9,133 nt of DNA. Origin: Flammeovirgaceae bacterium UBA976 (GTDB taxonomy: Bacteria > Bacteroidota > Bacteroidia > Cytophagales > Cyclobacteriaceae). The translations under genes and the position numbers were made by a program. Under the pieces are notes generated by a model. It was not told the origin of the DNA. It searched no databases and saw only the letters and a program-made list of their open reading frames with translations. Shown here piece after piece: positions 1-7,429 of this stretch (position 1 is the stretch's first letter; each line of letters opens with the position of its first letter). Location: positions 5,305 to 14,437 of the forward strand of contig DBBU01000069.1 in assembly GCA_002292365.1 (NCBI GenBank), written 5' to 3'.

Positions 1-879
1 CTTTTTGAGATTCCGAAAATTATGCTTCCGCAAGTCAAACCGAGTAGCCATAATTATGGATCCTCTCATGAGGATCATTTTGGCCATCCCATAACAATAA
101 GTAGTATTGCAGGCGATCAGCAATCTGCTTTGTTTGGTCAAATGTGTATTGAATCAGGTATGGCCAAAAGTACTTACGGAACGGGTTGTTTTCTTATCAT
201 GAATACGGGTCCCCGCCTCATTTCCTCAAAAAACAAATTATTAAGCACCGTAGCTTGGCAAATTGGGGATGAGGTCACTTATGCTCTTGAGGGTAGCATA
301 TTCATCGGTGGTGCCCTCGTCCAATGGCTGAGAGACAATCTAAAAATTATTAAATCTGCAAGTGAAATTGAAGTATTGGCCGAAACCGTAACCGACTCAG
401 GAGGTGTGGTTTTCGTTCCTGGTTTTGTGGGATTAGGTGCTCCGCATTGGGATCCTTACGGTACGGGAATTATGGTCGGAATTACTCGAGGTACCACACA
501 AGGCCACATTTCAAGGGCAGCCCTGGAGGCCATCGCCCTTCAAAACTTAGACATTTTGGATACTATGGAGAAGGATTCAGGTATTAAAATCACAGAATTA
601 AGAGTAGATGGAGGTGCTACGGCCAATAACTTACTCCTACAAATTCAAGCCAATGTGGCCAACTTAGATATCATCAGACCCAAAATTATCGAAACTACCG
701 CCCAAGGTGCAGCATTTCTTGCTGGTTTGGCGACAGGTTACTGGAAGGATCTCGAAGAAATTAAAAAGATTTGGGAACCAGAGAAAATTTTCAGCCCTCA
801 ATCTGATCCCAACGCTACTAAAATGCGTAAAAATTGGAAGAAAGCCATTGACCGAAGTAAGAACTGGATCTCAGCGTGA
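1..879 (+). CDS. glpK: Glycerol kinase, 5'-truncated by window edge (C-terminal 292 residues)
   Basis: ATP-dependent phosphorylation of glycerol to sn-glycerol 3-phosphate in the cytoplasm. The reading frame is open from base 1 (first codons Leu-Phe-Glu-Ile-Pro-Lys), so the ATG at 22 is only an internal Met; the real start lies upstream. E. coli GlpK is about 500 residues, so roughly 200 N-terminal residues are outside the window. Visible FGGY-kinase landmarks in order: the SIAGDQQSALFGQ segment (bases ~88-138), the STYGTGCF nucleotide-binding segment (~168-192), GLGAPHWDPYGTG (~430-468), and LRVDGGATANN (~598-630), all closely matching GlpK rather than xylulokinase or gluconate kinase. The stop codon overlaps the start of glpD, the next enzyme of the pathway, which supports the assignment. 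Nothing suggests a frameshift. Regulation cannot be judged because the promoter is outside the window. Confidence 0.97.
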   Translation, partial: LFEIPKIMLPQVKPSSHNYGSSHEDHFGHPITISSIAGDQQSALFGQMCIESGMAKSTYGTGCFLIMNTGPRLISSKNKLLSTVAWQIGDEVTYALEGSIFIGGALVQWLRDNLKIIKSASEIEVLAETVTDSGGVVFVPGFVGLGAPHWDPYGTGIMVGITRGTTQGHISRAALEAIALQNLDILDTMEKDSGIKITELRVDGGATANNLLLQIQANVANLDIIRPKIIETTAQGAAFLAGLATGYWKDLEEIKKIWEPEKIFSPQSDPNATKMRKNWKKAIDRSKNWISA

Positions 880-2450
880 ATCGCGATACCATGCTTCAAA
901 AACTCCAAAGTCATGAGGGTATTTGGGATGTTTTAGTCATCGGTGGCGGCGCCACTGGATTGGGTATTGCCGTAGATGCGGCTGCTCGAGGTTATAAAAC
1001 CTTACTACTCGAGCAACATGATTTTGCAAAAGGAACTTCAAGTAGATCTACTAAACTCGTACATGGAGGGGTACGATATCTTCAACAAGGCGATATCTCC
1101 TTGGTCTTAGAGGCTCTGAAAGAACGGGGTTTAATGATTCAAAATGCGCCCCATCTCGTCTCTAATCAGGCTTTTGTTATTCCTAACTACAGTTGGTGGG
1201 ACGGTCCTTTCTATCAATTAGGACTTAAATTATACGATTTTATGTCGGGTGATTTGGGCATTGGCACTTCAAAAAGACTTTCGGTAAAGGAAACCATTCG
1301 TCACATACCAACCATTGATCAAAAAGAATTGGCAGGTGGTGTCATCTATTTTGATGGTCAGTTCGATGATGCTCGCATGGCCATCAGCTTGGCCAAAACC
1401 GCTGCTCAATTTGATGGGGTCCTTCTCAACTATATGAAAGTTGAGAAAATCATAAAAAATGAGGAGGACATCGTTCAAGGTGTTATTACCTTAGATCTCG
1501 AAACACATAAGAAACATCATATTCAATCTAAGGTGGTGATCAACGCAACCGGTGTTTTTGCCGATGCCGTGATAAAAATGGATGATCCTAGTGCCAAAGA
1601 AATGATTCAGCCCAGTCAAGGGACACATATTGTCCTTGACCCTTCATTTCTTCCTGATAAATATGCCATCATGGTGCCGCATACAAAAGACGGCAGGGTT
1701 TTATTTGCCGTACCTTGGCTAAATAAGGTGATTGTGGGCACTACTGACACCATTGTGGAGAAACCCCTGCTTGAACCCCACTTTCAATTAGATGAGGTAG
1801 AATTCATTTTAGAAACAGCCAGTCAATATTTAACTAAAAAACCTACAAAAAAAGATATTTTAAGTATCTTCTCAGGTTTAAGGCCTTTGGCAAAACCTGA
1901 AGGCAACAAACAAACAACCAAAGAAATTTCACGTCATCATAAAGTCATGATTTCCACCAGTGGGTTGATCACAGTCATTGGTGGCAAGTGGACCACTTAT
2001 AGAAAGATGGCAGAAGATACCGTTGACCAAGCCATGCTTATAGGTCAACTAAAAGCGAGTCCATGCACTACGCACAATCTACCCATTTTTGGATATGATG
2101 AAAGTCTCAACCTCACGGAAGATCCGCTAGCGGTTTACGGTATTGAGAAGCAAGCCTTACTTGATCTTGAAGATAAAATTCCAGTTTATGGGGAACTAAT
2201 AAGCAAAAGCTTGCCTCTAAAAGCCTCACAGGTTATCTGGGCGGTCCGCCATGAAATGGCCAGAACTTTGGAAGATATGCTCGCCCGAAGGGTCAGGGGC
2301 CTCTTTCTTGATGTTAATGAATCTTTAAGGATTGCACCACAAGTAGCTCAAATCATGGCCAGCGAACTCAATGAATCCCCTGATTGGATTATTAATCAAT
2401 TGACCGAATTTAAGGCTATAGCCAGACATTACCAGTTGATTGAACATTAA
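876..2450 (+). CDS. glpD: FAD-dependent glycerol-3-phosphate dehydrogenase
   Basis: Oxidises glycerol 3-phosphate to dihydroxyacetone phosphate, passing electrons through FAD to the quinone pool at the membrane face. Protein of 524 residues, normal for GlpD/GlpA-type enzymes. The Rossmann FAD site VLVIGGGATGLG is at residues ~19-30, followed by the family hallmark GTSSRSTKLVHGGVRYLQ (~54-71). Further family signatures are FSGLRPLA, and ITVIGGKWTTYRKMAED leading into the C-terminal DAO_C domain (~400-520) with the VIWAVRHEMARTLEDMLARR segment. The chosen start is GTG at 876, inside a GTGA overlap with the glpK stop; an in-frame ATG at 891 would remove only five residues and is a real alternative, since neither has a Shine-Dalgarno. 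Coupled to glpK in one operon. No transmembrane helix is evident, consistent with peripheral membrane attachment. Confidence 0.97.
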   Translation: MNRDTMLQKLQSHEGIWDVLVIGGGATGLGIAVDAAARGYKTLLLEQHDFAKGTSSRSTKLVHGGVRYLQQGDISLVLEALKERGLMIQNAPHLVSNQAFVIPNYSWWDGPFYQLGLKLYDFMSGDLGIGTSKRLSVKETIRHIPTIDQKELAGGVIYFDGQFDDARMAISLAKTAAQFDGVLLNYMKVEKIIKNEEDIVQGVITLDLETHKKHHIQSKVVINATGVFADAVIKMDDPSAKEMIQPSQGTHIVLDPSFLPDKYAIMVPHTKDGRVLFAVPWLNKVIVGTTDTIVEKPLLEPHFQLDEVEFILETASQYLTKKPTKKDILSIFSGLRPLAKPEGNKQTTKEISRHHKVMISTSGLITVIGGKWTTYRKMAEDTVDQAMLIGQLKASPCTTHNLPIFGYDESLNLTEDPLAVYGIEKQALLDLEDKIPVYGELISKSLPLKASQVIWAVRHEMARTLEDMLARRVRGLFLDVNESLRIAPQVAQIMASELNESPDWIINQLTEFKAIARHYQLIEH

Positions 2451-2523
2451 ATATATAGCTATGACTAGCTGGTATTTGAAGTCGATATCTTTAACTTTAT
2501 AACCATATTTAAACATAATAAAC

Positions 2524-3081
2524 ATGAAAAATATTTTAGTCCTCATCTGTATAGCGCTAGCGTCCACTCTTCAACCCGTCAAAGCCCAAGAATTTAAAGG
2601 TATAGACAAGAGCCCTATGGATATGGCGTATTTGCCTGATAACTTTGCTCATGATCACTCGCCCGGAGAAAAAGCGGTAGCACGTATTACCTATGGCAGA
2701 CCTCAAAAAAACAATAGACTTGTTTTTGGTAAGATGGTTCCTTACGGAAAAATTTGGAGAACCGGTGCCAATGAAGCTACTGAATTCATTGCTTACCAGC
2801 CACTTACATTTGGCTCAAAAACATTACCCGCTGGTACTTACACTTTGTTTACCATTCCAGAAAAAGATGAATGGACCCTCATTTTCAATACGGATGTTGA
2901 TATCTGGGGCGCCTATCGATACGATAGTAAAAAAGATGTACTCAGACTTAACGTGAAGGTAAAGTCCACGAATGAGGTTGTTGAGGCCTTTGCCATCAAG
3001 TTTGAAACTCTCAATGAAAATGAGGCCGCATTGAAACTTGCTTGGGATCAGACTAAAATCGAAATCCCTTTCAGTTATTGA
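2524..3081 (+). CDS. Secreted DUF2911-family protein, function unknown
   Basis: A 185-residue exported protein. Residues 1-21 form a standard Sec signal peptide (Met-Lys-Asn, hydrophobic core ILVLICIALAS, then PVKA with probable cleavage before Gln22). No lipobox cysteine is placed at the cleavage site, so it should be periplasmic or secreted rather than a lipoprotein. The mature part shows DUF2911 landmarks: VARITYGRPQKNNR (~52-65), VFGKMVPYGKIWRTGANEAT (~67-86), LPAGTYTLFTIP (~101-112), WTLIFNTDVDIWGAYRYD (~117-134) and VEAFAIKFE. This beta-rich family is frequent in Bacteroidota and has no established biochemical function that I know of. It sits 73 bases after glpD, so it could be read through from glpKD or have its own promoter; TAACTTTA at 2492-2499 matches seven of eight positions of TAnnTTTG but lacks a well-spaced -33 element. 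No ribosome binding site is visible. Confidence 0.85.
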   Translation: MKNILVLICIALASTLQPVKAQEFKGIDKSPMDMAYLPDNFAHDHSPGEKAVARITYGRPQKNNRLVFGKMVPYGKIWRTGANEATEFIAYQPLTFGSKTLPAGTYTLFTIPEKDEWTLIFNTDVDIWGAYRYDSKKDVLRLNVKVKSTNEVVEAFAIKFETLNENEAALKLAWDQTKIEIPFSY

Positions 3082-3441
3082 AGTAGCCTATTTCTTAAAT
3101 TTTTCTTAATCTAATGTGTTGCTATCTGTTTATATTGTGACGCAGAGGCTCCTATTTTTAATTCCCAAAATATCTCCCAAAAAAACTACAATCAATATTC
3201 TAGATAGGACATTCAAAAACTGCTAAAAAAATAAACAAAACAGAATTATTATTTAAAGCCTTTCATGAGCCTCTATAAATATTTCATGGAATTATGGACC
3301 GTTACAGGACAAACTCTTTTCAAGATTCAATCATAATTTTATCAAAAAAAGAGCCGATTCCTGTTTTTTTTTAATTAACAATCGCTTTTTAAAAAAATTG
3401 AATTTATATGGTTCAAGTAATGTTTTAAAAAAGTTAATAAT
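3082..3441. other. AT-rich intergenic region without a convincing gene
   Basis: A non-coding stretch between the DUF2911 gene and the oxoamine synthase. It is strongly AT-rich with several poly-A and poly-T runs (for example A7 at 3344-3350 and T9 at 3364-3372). I see no tRNA-like cloverleaf and no strong GC-rich terminator hairpin. The longest ATG-initiated reading frame noticed is 3265-3336 (23 residues), too short and unsupported to call. The useful content is at the right edge, where a Bacteroidota-type -7 element precedes the next gene. Confidence 0.6.
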
Positions 3442-3449
3442 TACTTTTG
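3442..3449 (+). promoter_or_regulatory. Candidate Bacteroidota -7 promoter element for the oxoamine synthase gene
   Basis: TACTTTTG matches the Bacteroidota primary-sigma -7 consensus TAnnTTTG at every fixed position and lies 11 bases before the ATG at 3461. Transcription would then begin a few bases before the ATG, giving a very short leader, which fits a phylum that rarely uses Shine-Dalgarno pairing. No good -33 TTTG/TTG is seen at the expected 17-23 base spacing, so confidence is moderate. If real, it excludes the TTG at 3398 as the translation start. Confidence 0.4.
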
Positions 3450-3460
3450 CTCACTTTAGC

Positions 3461-4669
3461 ATGACCAAAATACTCTCCGACCGATTCAATAAATTAATGG
3501 CACCTGAACTGTTGCGAAAACAAGACTTGTATCCTTTTTTTCGTGTGATTGAATCCGAGCAAGGCACTTCGGTTATGGTAAATGGAAAGAAAGCGTTAAT
3601 GTTTGGATCCAATAGTTATTTGGGGCTTACCACACATCCTAAGGTTAAAATAGCCAGTGAGAATGCTATAAAAAAATATGGCAGCAGTGTCGCTGGCTCT
3701 CGATTGTTAAACGGGACAACCGACCTACATATAGAATTAGAACACCGACTGGCACGTTTTTTAAATAAAGAAGCTGTACTTTTATTCACTACCGGATTTC
3801 AGGTCAACTTAGGGGTTATCCCTTCGATTACCGAGCCCAATGATTCCATTATTTTAGATCGTCTTAACCATGCTTCTATTATCGAAGGGGCGCGCCTTTC
3901 TAAGGCTCCTTATGTAATGTTTAAGCACAACGACATGATTTCCTTAGAGCAAAAGCTCCAGCAATCTGTAGATGCCGAAATGAGATTGATCGTAGTAGAT
4001 GGTGTTTTTAGTATGGAAGGTGATTTGGCTGATCTCAAAGGAATCACCCAACTCGCAAAACAATACAACGCAGTAGTCATGTCAGATTGTGCCCATGCCA
4101 TAGGAGTCATTGGAGAACACGGTGCAGGAGCTGCTTCTCATTTTGATGTTGAAGATCAAGTGGATCTTATTGGAGGGACTTTTAGTAAATCATTGGCTTC
4201 AATAGGTGGATTCATCGCAAGTGACGCACATACGGTCGAATATATTAAACATAACTCACGTTCATTGGTCTTCAGTGCAAGTCCCACGCCTGCTGCAGTG
4301 GGAGCGGCACTTGCGTCTTTAGATATTATTGAATCTGATGATTCCTTGAGACTTCAACTTCTAAAGAATACCGAATACGCCATTGCCGCATTTAATTCAC
4401 TGGGATTCGATACCGGAAAAACTGAAACCCCTATCATCCCCTTGTTCATTAAAGATGATAAAAAAACACATGAAATGGCCATGCTATTGCTGGAAAAAGG
4501 CATTTTTGTTAACTCAATCGCAGCACCAGCGGTTTCCCGAAAGAATTCTATGATTAGATTTTCTTTAATGGCCACACATACCCGTGAGCAGATAGATTTT
4601 GCTATTGATACCATCTATCAATGTGCAAAAAAATTAGAGGTTCCTTTGTCTATTGAAGCCCATCAATAA
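3461..4669 (+). CDS. spt: Alpha-oxoamine synthase, serine palmitoyltransferase type (possibly cysteate-using)
   Basis: PLP-dependent condensation of an amino acid with a long-chain acyl thioester, releasing CO2; in this subgroup the first committed step of sphingolipid (serine) or sulfonolipid (cysteate) synthesis. From ATG 3461 it has 402 residues, the family's usual size. The frame is open back to a TTG at 3398, but the extra 21 residues (LNLYGSSNVLKK...) look unlike the family and the candidate promoter lies inside them. Landmarks: MFGSNSYLGL (47-56), His137 in LNHAS (ring stacking on PLP), Asp209 and His212 in SDCAH, the PLP lysine Lys243 in GTFSKSLASIGGF, and RFSLMATHT with Arg366. HNSRSLVFSASPTPA and ETPIIPLFI resemble Bacteroidota serine palmitoyltransferases more than BioF or Kbl, and no biotin or threonine genes are nearby. 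Oddities: Cys in place of the usual acidic residue of D-[DE]-A-H, and GAGAASHF where relatives often have GRG. Substrate (serine or cysteate) cannot be read from sequence by eye. Confidence 0.85.
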   Translation: MTKILSDRFNKLMAPELLRKQDLYPFFRVIESEQGTSVMVNGKKALMFGSNSYLGLTTHPKVKIASENAIKKYGSSVAGSRLLNGTTDLHIELEHRLARFLNKEAVLLFTTGFQVNLGVIPSITEPNDSIILDRLNHASIIEGARLSKAPYVMFKHNDMISLEQKLQQSVDAEMRLIVVDGVFSMEGDLADLKGITQLAKQYNAVVMSDCAHAIGVIGEHGAGAASHFDVEDQVDLIGGTFSKSLASIGGFIASDAHTVEYIKHNSRSLVFSASPTPAAVGAALASLDIIESDDSLRLQLLKNTEYAIAAFNSLGFDTGKTETPIIPLFIKDDKKTHEMAMLLLEKGIFVNSIAAPAVSRKNSMIRFSLMATHTREQIDFAIDTIYQCAKKLEVPLSIEAHQ

Positions 4670-4696
4670 TGACTGTTTTTTTCATTCTATGACCCC

Positions 4697-4734
4697 ACCT
4701 TTTTAGTTAAATAGAGTACCCTTTTTAAGAAGGT
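4697..4734 (+). terminator. Weak hairpin after the oxoamine synthase gene, possible terminator
   Basis: ACCTTTTTAG (4697-4706) can pair with TTAAGAAGGT (4725-4734) over 10 positions, two of them G-T wobbles, with an 18-base loop. It begins 27 bases after the stop codon, a reasonable place for a terminator, but the stem is AT-rich and no T tract follows it, so it may be accidental. Confidence 0.2.
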
Positions 4735-4805
4735 CAAATACTTTAATGTATTAAACCGTTCAAAAGTAAATGTTCATGCTCCTGCTCTTTGATAACCTAT
4801 GTCTG

Positions 4806-4855
4806 CTCAATAAAAAAAGTACTGAACAAAGAATATAAAAAGTACAATTATTGAG
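4806..4855. repeat. Nested direct and inverted repeats, possible operator
   Basis: Two exact copies of AAAAAGTAC (4814-4822 and 4837-4845) begin 23 bases apart, close to two helical turns. They are enclosed by an exact 8-base inverted repeat, CTCAATAA (4806-4813) and TTATTGAG (4848-4855). The block ends 8 bases before a TAGCTTTG -7-like element. The arrangement would suit a regulator binding site upstream of a promoter, but the repeats are short and AT-rich, so chance is possible. Confidence 0.35.
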
Positions 4856-4863
4856 AATTCAAT

Positions 4864-4871
4864 TAGCTTTG
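4864..4871 (+). promoter_or_regulatory. Candidate -7 promoter element for the five-gene lipid operon
   Basis: TAGCTTTG fits TAnnTTTG exactly. It would give a leader of about 190 bases before the ATG at 5066. No -33 TTTG at the proper distance is visible, and one such match is not very unlikely by chance in 400 AT-rich bases, so this is a weak call strengthened only by the repeats just upstream. Confidence 0.3.
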
Positions 4872-5065
4872 GGTAATATTTATTCTCGCTTTTAGAAATA
4901 AGAATCGAGACAGTGTATAAAAAAATGAATGAGAGGGAAGTGCTGGCTATTAGGTAGAATGAAAAATTTACTTAATTACAGAAGCCTGAGCTATAGCATG
5001 AAATCAATGAACTCATTTATATAAAAGAAATGTCGCATGATCATTTTTAAAGAAAAGCATTTTAC

Positions 5066-6184
5066 ATGAGTCTAGTATTAGTAGAAGTAAAAGACCGACC
5101 CACACTTCTGAAATTCATTAAATTCCCTTTCAATTTATACAAAAATTGCCCCTCCTACGTCCCCCCACTTATTGATTTTGAACTCAGCTCCCTGACTCCA
5201 AAAAATCCAGCCTTTGAAATCAGTCAGGTAAAATTATTGTTGGCCTTAAAAGAGGGTGTGATTGTGGGTAGAATCGCTGGAATCATGTTGGATGCCGAAA
5301 AAGAAGATAAAAACCTCGTTCGATTTGGCTGGATTGATTTCATTGATGATAAAAAAGTATCTACTGCCCTGATCCAAGGTATCATTGATTGGGCCAAACC
5401 GTTTGGTATTACCGGTATTCATGGACCCTTGGGATTTACGGATTTTGACTTTGAAGGTACTTTAATCGAGGGTTTTGATGAATTAGCTACGCAAGCAACT
5501 ATTTATAATTTCCCTTATTATGCTTCTCATTTTGAAAGTCTTGGATTTTCAAAAGCTTGTGATTGGCTAGAAGGGCGTGGTGAAGTCCCCAAAGAATTAC
5601 CCAAAAGAATGGTGAGAGGTGCCTCTTTAATCAAAACCAGATTCAAACTTGAGGCAAAGAAAATAAAAAGTAAATCTCAAATAAAAACCTATTCAAAAGG
5701 CATCTTTCAAACATTGAATAGTTCTTTCACAAATCTTTATGGATTTTATACTTTAACCGATAAACAAATTGATTATTACGTCGATGCCTATTTAGGTTTC
5801 GTTAGAAAAGAATTTGTAACCATCATCGTCAATGAAAAAGATGAAGTTGTAGCTTGCGCAATTACTTTACCTTCCATCTCGAAAGCACTTCAAAAAGCCA
5901 AAGGAAAGCTTTATCCTTTTGGATTTATTCACTTACTTCATGCCTTTCGGAAGAATGATACCTTGGATATGCTGCTTATCGGTGTAAACCCTCAATATCA
6001 AAAGTTAGGAGCCAGTCAGTTAATATTTGTTGAACTTTTATCTAATTTTATTAAAAAAAAGGTAGATACAGTAAACACCGCTATTATGCTTGAGGATAAT
6101 CACAATGTCATTAATCTTTGGAATGAGTTTAGAGGAAACGTAACTACGGTTATCCGTAGAAGATGTTTTATAAAATCTATATAA
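5066..6184 (+). CDS. GNAT-fold N-acyltransferase, candidate bacterial ceramide synthase
   Basis: A 372-residue soluble protein of the YghO-like GNAT family, often annotated only as N-acetyltransferase or hypothetical. The N-terminal part has the family pattern FIKFPFNLYKNCPSYVPPL (~17-35) and LLLALKEGVIVGRIAGI (~57-73), then GIHGPLGFTDFDFEGTLIEG (~117-136). The C-terminal GNAT core shows LLIGVNPQYQKLGASQLIF (~303-321), equivalent to the acyl-CoA pantetheine-binding motif A, and EDNHNVINLWNEF (~343-355). Characterised relatives in Caulobacter and Porphyromonas N-acylate the long-chain base to give (dihydro)ceramide; that function is known for the family branch, and its transfer here is inference supported by the neighbouring oxoamine synthase and a carrier protein gene. 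Start ATG 5066 is the only reasonable choice because an in-frame stop lies at 5048. It heads the five-gene run; the next gene starts one base after its stop. Alternative: a YghO-like acyltransferase acting on another amine. Confidence 0.7.
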   Translation: MSLVLVEVKDRPTLLKFIKFPFNLYKNCPSYVPPLIDFELSSLTPKNPAFEISQVKLLLALKEGVIVGRIAGIMLDAEKEDKNLVRFGWIDFIDDKKVSTALIQGIIDWAKPFGITGIHGPLGFTDFDFEGTLIEGFDELATQATIYNFPYYASHFESLGFSKACDWLEGRGEVPKELPKRMVRGASLIKTRFKLEAKKIKSKSQIKTYSKGIFQTLNSSFTNLYGFYTLTDKQIDYYVDAYLGFVRKEFVTIIVNEKDEVVACAITLPSISKALQKAKGKLYPFGFIHLLHAFRKNDTLDMLLIGVNPQYQKLGASQLIFVELLSNFIKKKVDTVNTAIMLEDNHNVINLWNEFRGNVTTVIRRRCFIKSI

Positions 6185-6185
6185 T

Positions 6186-6965
6186 ATGGAAAAATGGGCT
6201 TTAATTATCGGTGGATCAAGTGGTATGGGCCTGGCCACATCCCAAAAATTAAGTAAAAATGGTTTTAATCTGATCATCATCCACAGAGACAGACGATCTT
6301 TGATGCCTGTCTTCAATGAACATCTTGATGAAATGAAAAAAACGGGGAGAAAAGTAATCAGTTTTAATGTAGATGGTACCAATAAAGAAAGGATCAATGA
6401 AACCCTTGCTTTGATTACTGCTCAGATCCCAAATCTTTCCTTTGATCTGATTATTCATGCCCTTTCAAGAGGCAATCTAAAGCCTTTTGTATCTAAAGAG
6501 GATCAACCCACCCTCACAGCGCAAGACATAGCACTTACCATAGATGCCATGGCGACTAACGTATTAACTTGGGTACAAACTTTGAAAGATCATTTCCTCT
6601 TGAAGTCCGGTAGCAGGCTTGTCACCCTGACCTCTGCAGGTAGTGCCCGTTATTGGAAAGGTTATGGCGCGGTAGCTATGGCCAAATCATCTTTAGAAAT
6701 ACTCTCCAAATACTTAGCAGTAGAACTTGCTCCCTTTGGCGTACGAGTCAATTGCATCAATGCCGGAATTACAGATACCCCTTCATTGCGATTCATCCCT
6801 AATTATGAAGAACTCATTGAGGAAGCCTCAAACAGAAACCCCTTGGGTCGTATGACACTACCCGAAGATATTGCCAACGCCATTTATCTATTGACCCTAC
6901 CTGAATCAAATTGGATCAATGGTAATGTAATGTTTGTCGATGGTGGAGAACATTTAATGGGATGA
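6186..6965 (+). CDS. FabL-like enoyl-ACP reductase of the SDR family
   Basis: Probable NADPH-dependent reductase of a carrier-bound 2-enoyl chain. Length 259 residues, typical of SDRs. The nucleotide-binding turn is GGSSGMG (9-15), and arginines 34, 36 and 37 after the second beta strand favour NADPH. Asn125 lies in MATNVLTW. The active-site stretch reads TSAGSARYWKGYGAVAMAK with Tyr156, Tyr160 and Lys167. Tyr160 is seven residues before Lys167, a Tyr-X6-Lys spacing, whereas FabG-type ketoreductases have Tyr-X3-Lys (Val occupies that position here). The segment, and the later RNPLGRM and VDGGEHL parts, closely resemble Bacillus FabL. The ATG overlaps nothing but starts one base after the previous stop; its own TGA overlaps the next ATG (ATGA). 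Alternative: a long-chain-base reductase with unusual spacing, less likely. Confidence 0.75.
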   Translation: MEKWALIIGGSSGMGLATSQKLSKNGFNLIIIHRDRRSLMPVFNEHLDEMKKTGRKVISFNVDGTNKERINETLALITAQIPNLSFDLIIHALSRGNLKPFVSKEDQPTLTAQDIALTIDAMATNVLTWVQTLKDHFLLKSGSRLVTLTSAGSARYWKGYGAVAMAKSSLEILSKYLAVELAPFGVRVNCINAGITDTPSLRFIPNYEELIEEASNRNPLGRMTLPEDIANAIYLLTLPESNWINGNVMFVDGGEHLMG

Positions 6966-7429
6966 GTGAATCACTAAAAGAAATTATAGGGGCACTGCCC
7001 TATGGGCCGCCCTTTTTATTTGTTGATGCGTTAGAAGAAGTTACTGAAAATGGATCAAAAGGTTATTATCAACTTAAAAAAGACGAATATTTTTATCAAG
7101 GACATTTTCCTAATAATCCCATAACACCCGGAGTCATCTTAATTGAAATCATGGCTCAAATTGGATTAGTTTGTTATGGGATTTACCTTGCCAAAGAAAA
7201 ATTAAAGGGTCAAGAAGCGCTGCTTGTACCCATATTCACCTCTGCTGCAGTGGATTTTTTAGGTCCCGTATATCCTGAAGATCAGCTTGAAATAACTTCC
7301 AAAAAAATATATTATCGATTCAATAAATTAAAATGTTTGGTAACCTGTAAAAATGTTATCACGAATCAAGTAGTTTGCAAAGGTGAATTTTCAGGTATGA
7401 TTGTAAATAAAGATAAAATTGATCAATAA
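6962..7429 (+). CDS. FabZ-like 3-hydroxyacyl-ACP dehydratase (hotdog fold)
   Basis: Predicted to remove water from a 3-hydroxyacyl chain on a carrier protein, giving the trans-2-enoyl product that the upstream reductase could use. 155 residues, the usual FabZ size. It opens with LPYGPPFLFVDALEEV (12-27), a variant of the FabZ LPHRYPFLLVDRV segment, and has the catalytic His48 in FYQGHFPNNPITPGVI and the acidic partner Glu62 in LIEIMAQIG. The GHFP and PGVxxxExMAQ pattern argues for an active enzyme. Starts in an ATGA overlap with the reductase gene and its last 11 bases overlap the ketoacyl synthase gene. It differs enough from housekeeping FabZ at the active-site entrance (Tyr-Gly-Pro for His-Arg-Tyr) to suggest a specialised substrate. 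Confidence 0.85.
   Translation: MSESLKEIIGALPYGPPFLFVDALEEVTENGSKGYYQLKKDEYFYQGHFPNNPITPGVILIEIMAQIGLVCYGIYLAKEKLKGQEALLVPIFTSAAVDFLGPVYPEDQLEITSKKIYYRFNKLKCLVTCKNVITNQVVCKGEFSGMIVNKDKIDQ

Larger units (their letters stand above)
4670..5065. other. 396-base intergenic region with repeats and a candidate promoter
   Basis: A non-coding gap that splits the lipid locus between the oxoamine synthase and the ceramide-synthase-like gene. It contains an imperfect hairpin (4697-4734), a pair of direct repeats enclosed by inverted repeats (4806-4855) and a TAnnTTTG match (4864-4871). Short ATG frames at 4926-4958 and 4959-5024 (21 residues or fewer) have no supporting signal and are not called. The gap implies that the downstream five genes may be transcribed independently of the oxoamine synthase. 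Confidence 0.6.

Noticed and set aside
3144..3274. Inverted repeat AGAGGCTC (3144-3151) / GAGCCTCT (3267-3274)
   Set aside because: Eight bases with a 115-base spacer; about one such pair is expected by chance in a region of this size.
3265..3336. Small reading frame of 23 residues (MSLYKYFMELWTV...) in the gap before the oxoamine synthase
   Set aside because: No ribosome binding site, no family resemblance, and frames of this length are common by chance.
3344..3372. A7 and T9 runs 13 bases apart that could form a terminator-like stem
   Set aside because: The stem would be only A-T pairs, with no GC core and a large loop, so stability is very low.
3461..4669. Biotin BioF or threonine-degradation Kbl assignment for the oxoamine synthase
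   Set aside because: No biotin or threonine genes nearby, and the segments match Bacteroidota serine palmitoyltransferases better.
4959..5024. Twenty-one-residue frame (MKNLLNYRSLSYS...) before the GNAT gene
   Set aside because: Short, no start signal, and no similarity that I recognise.
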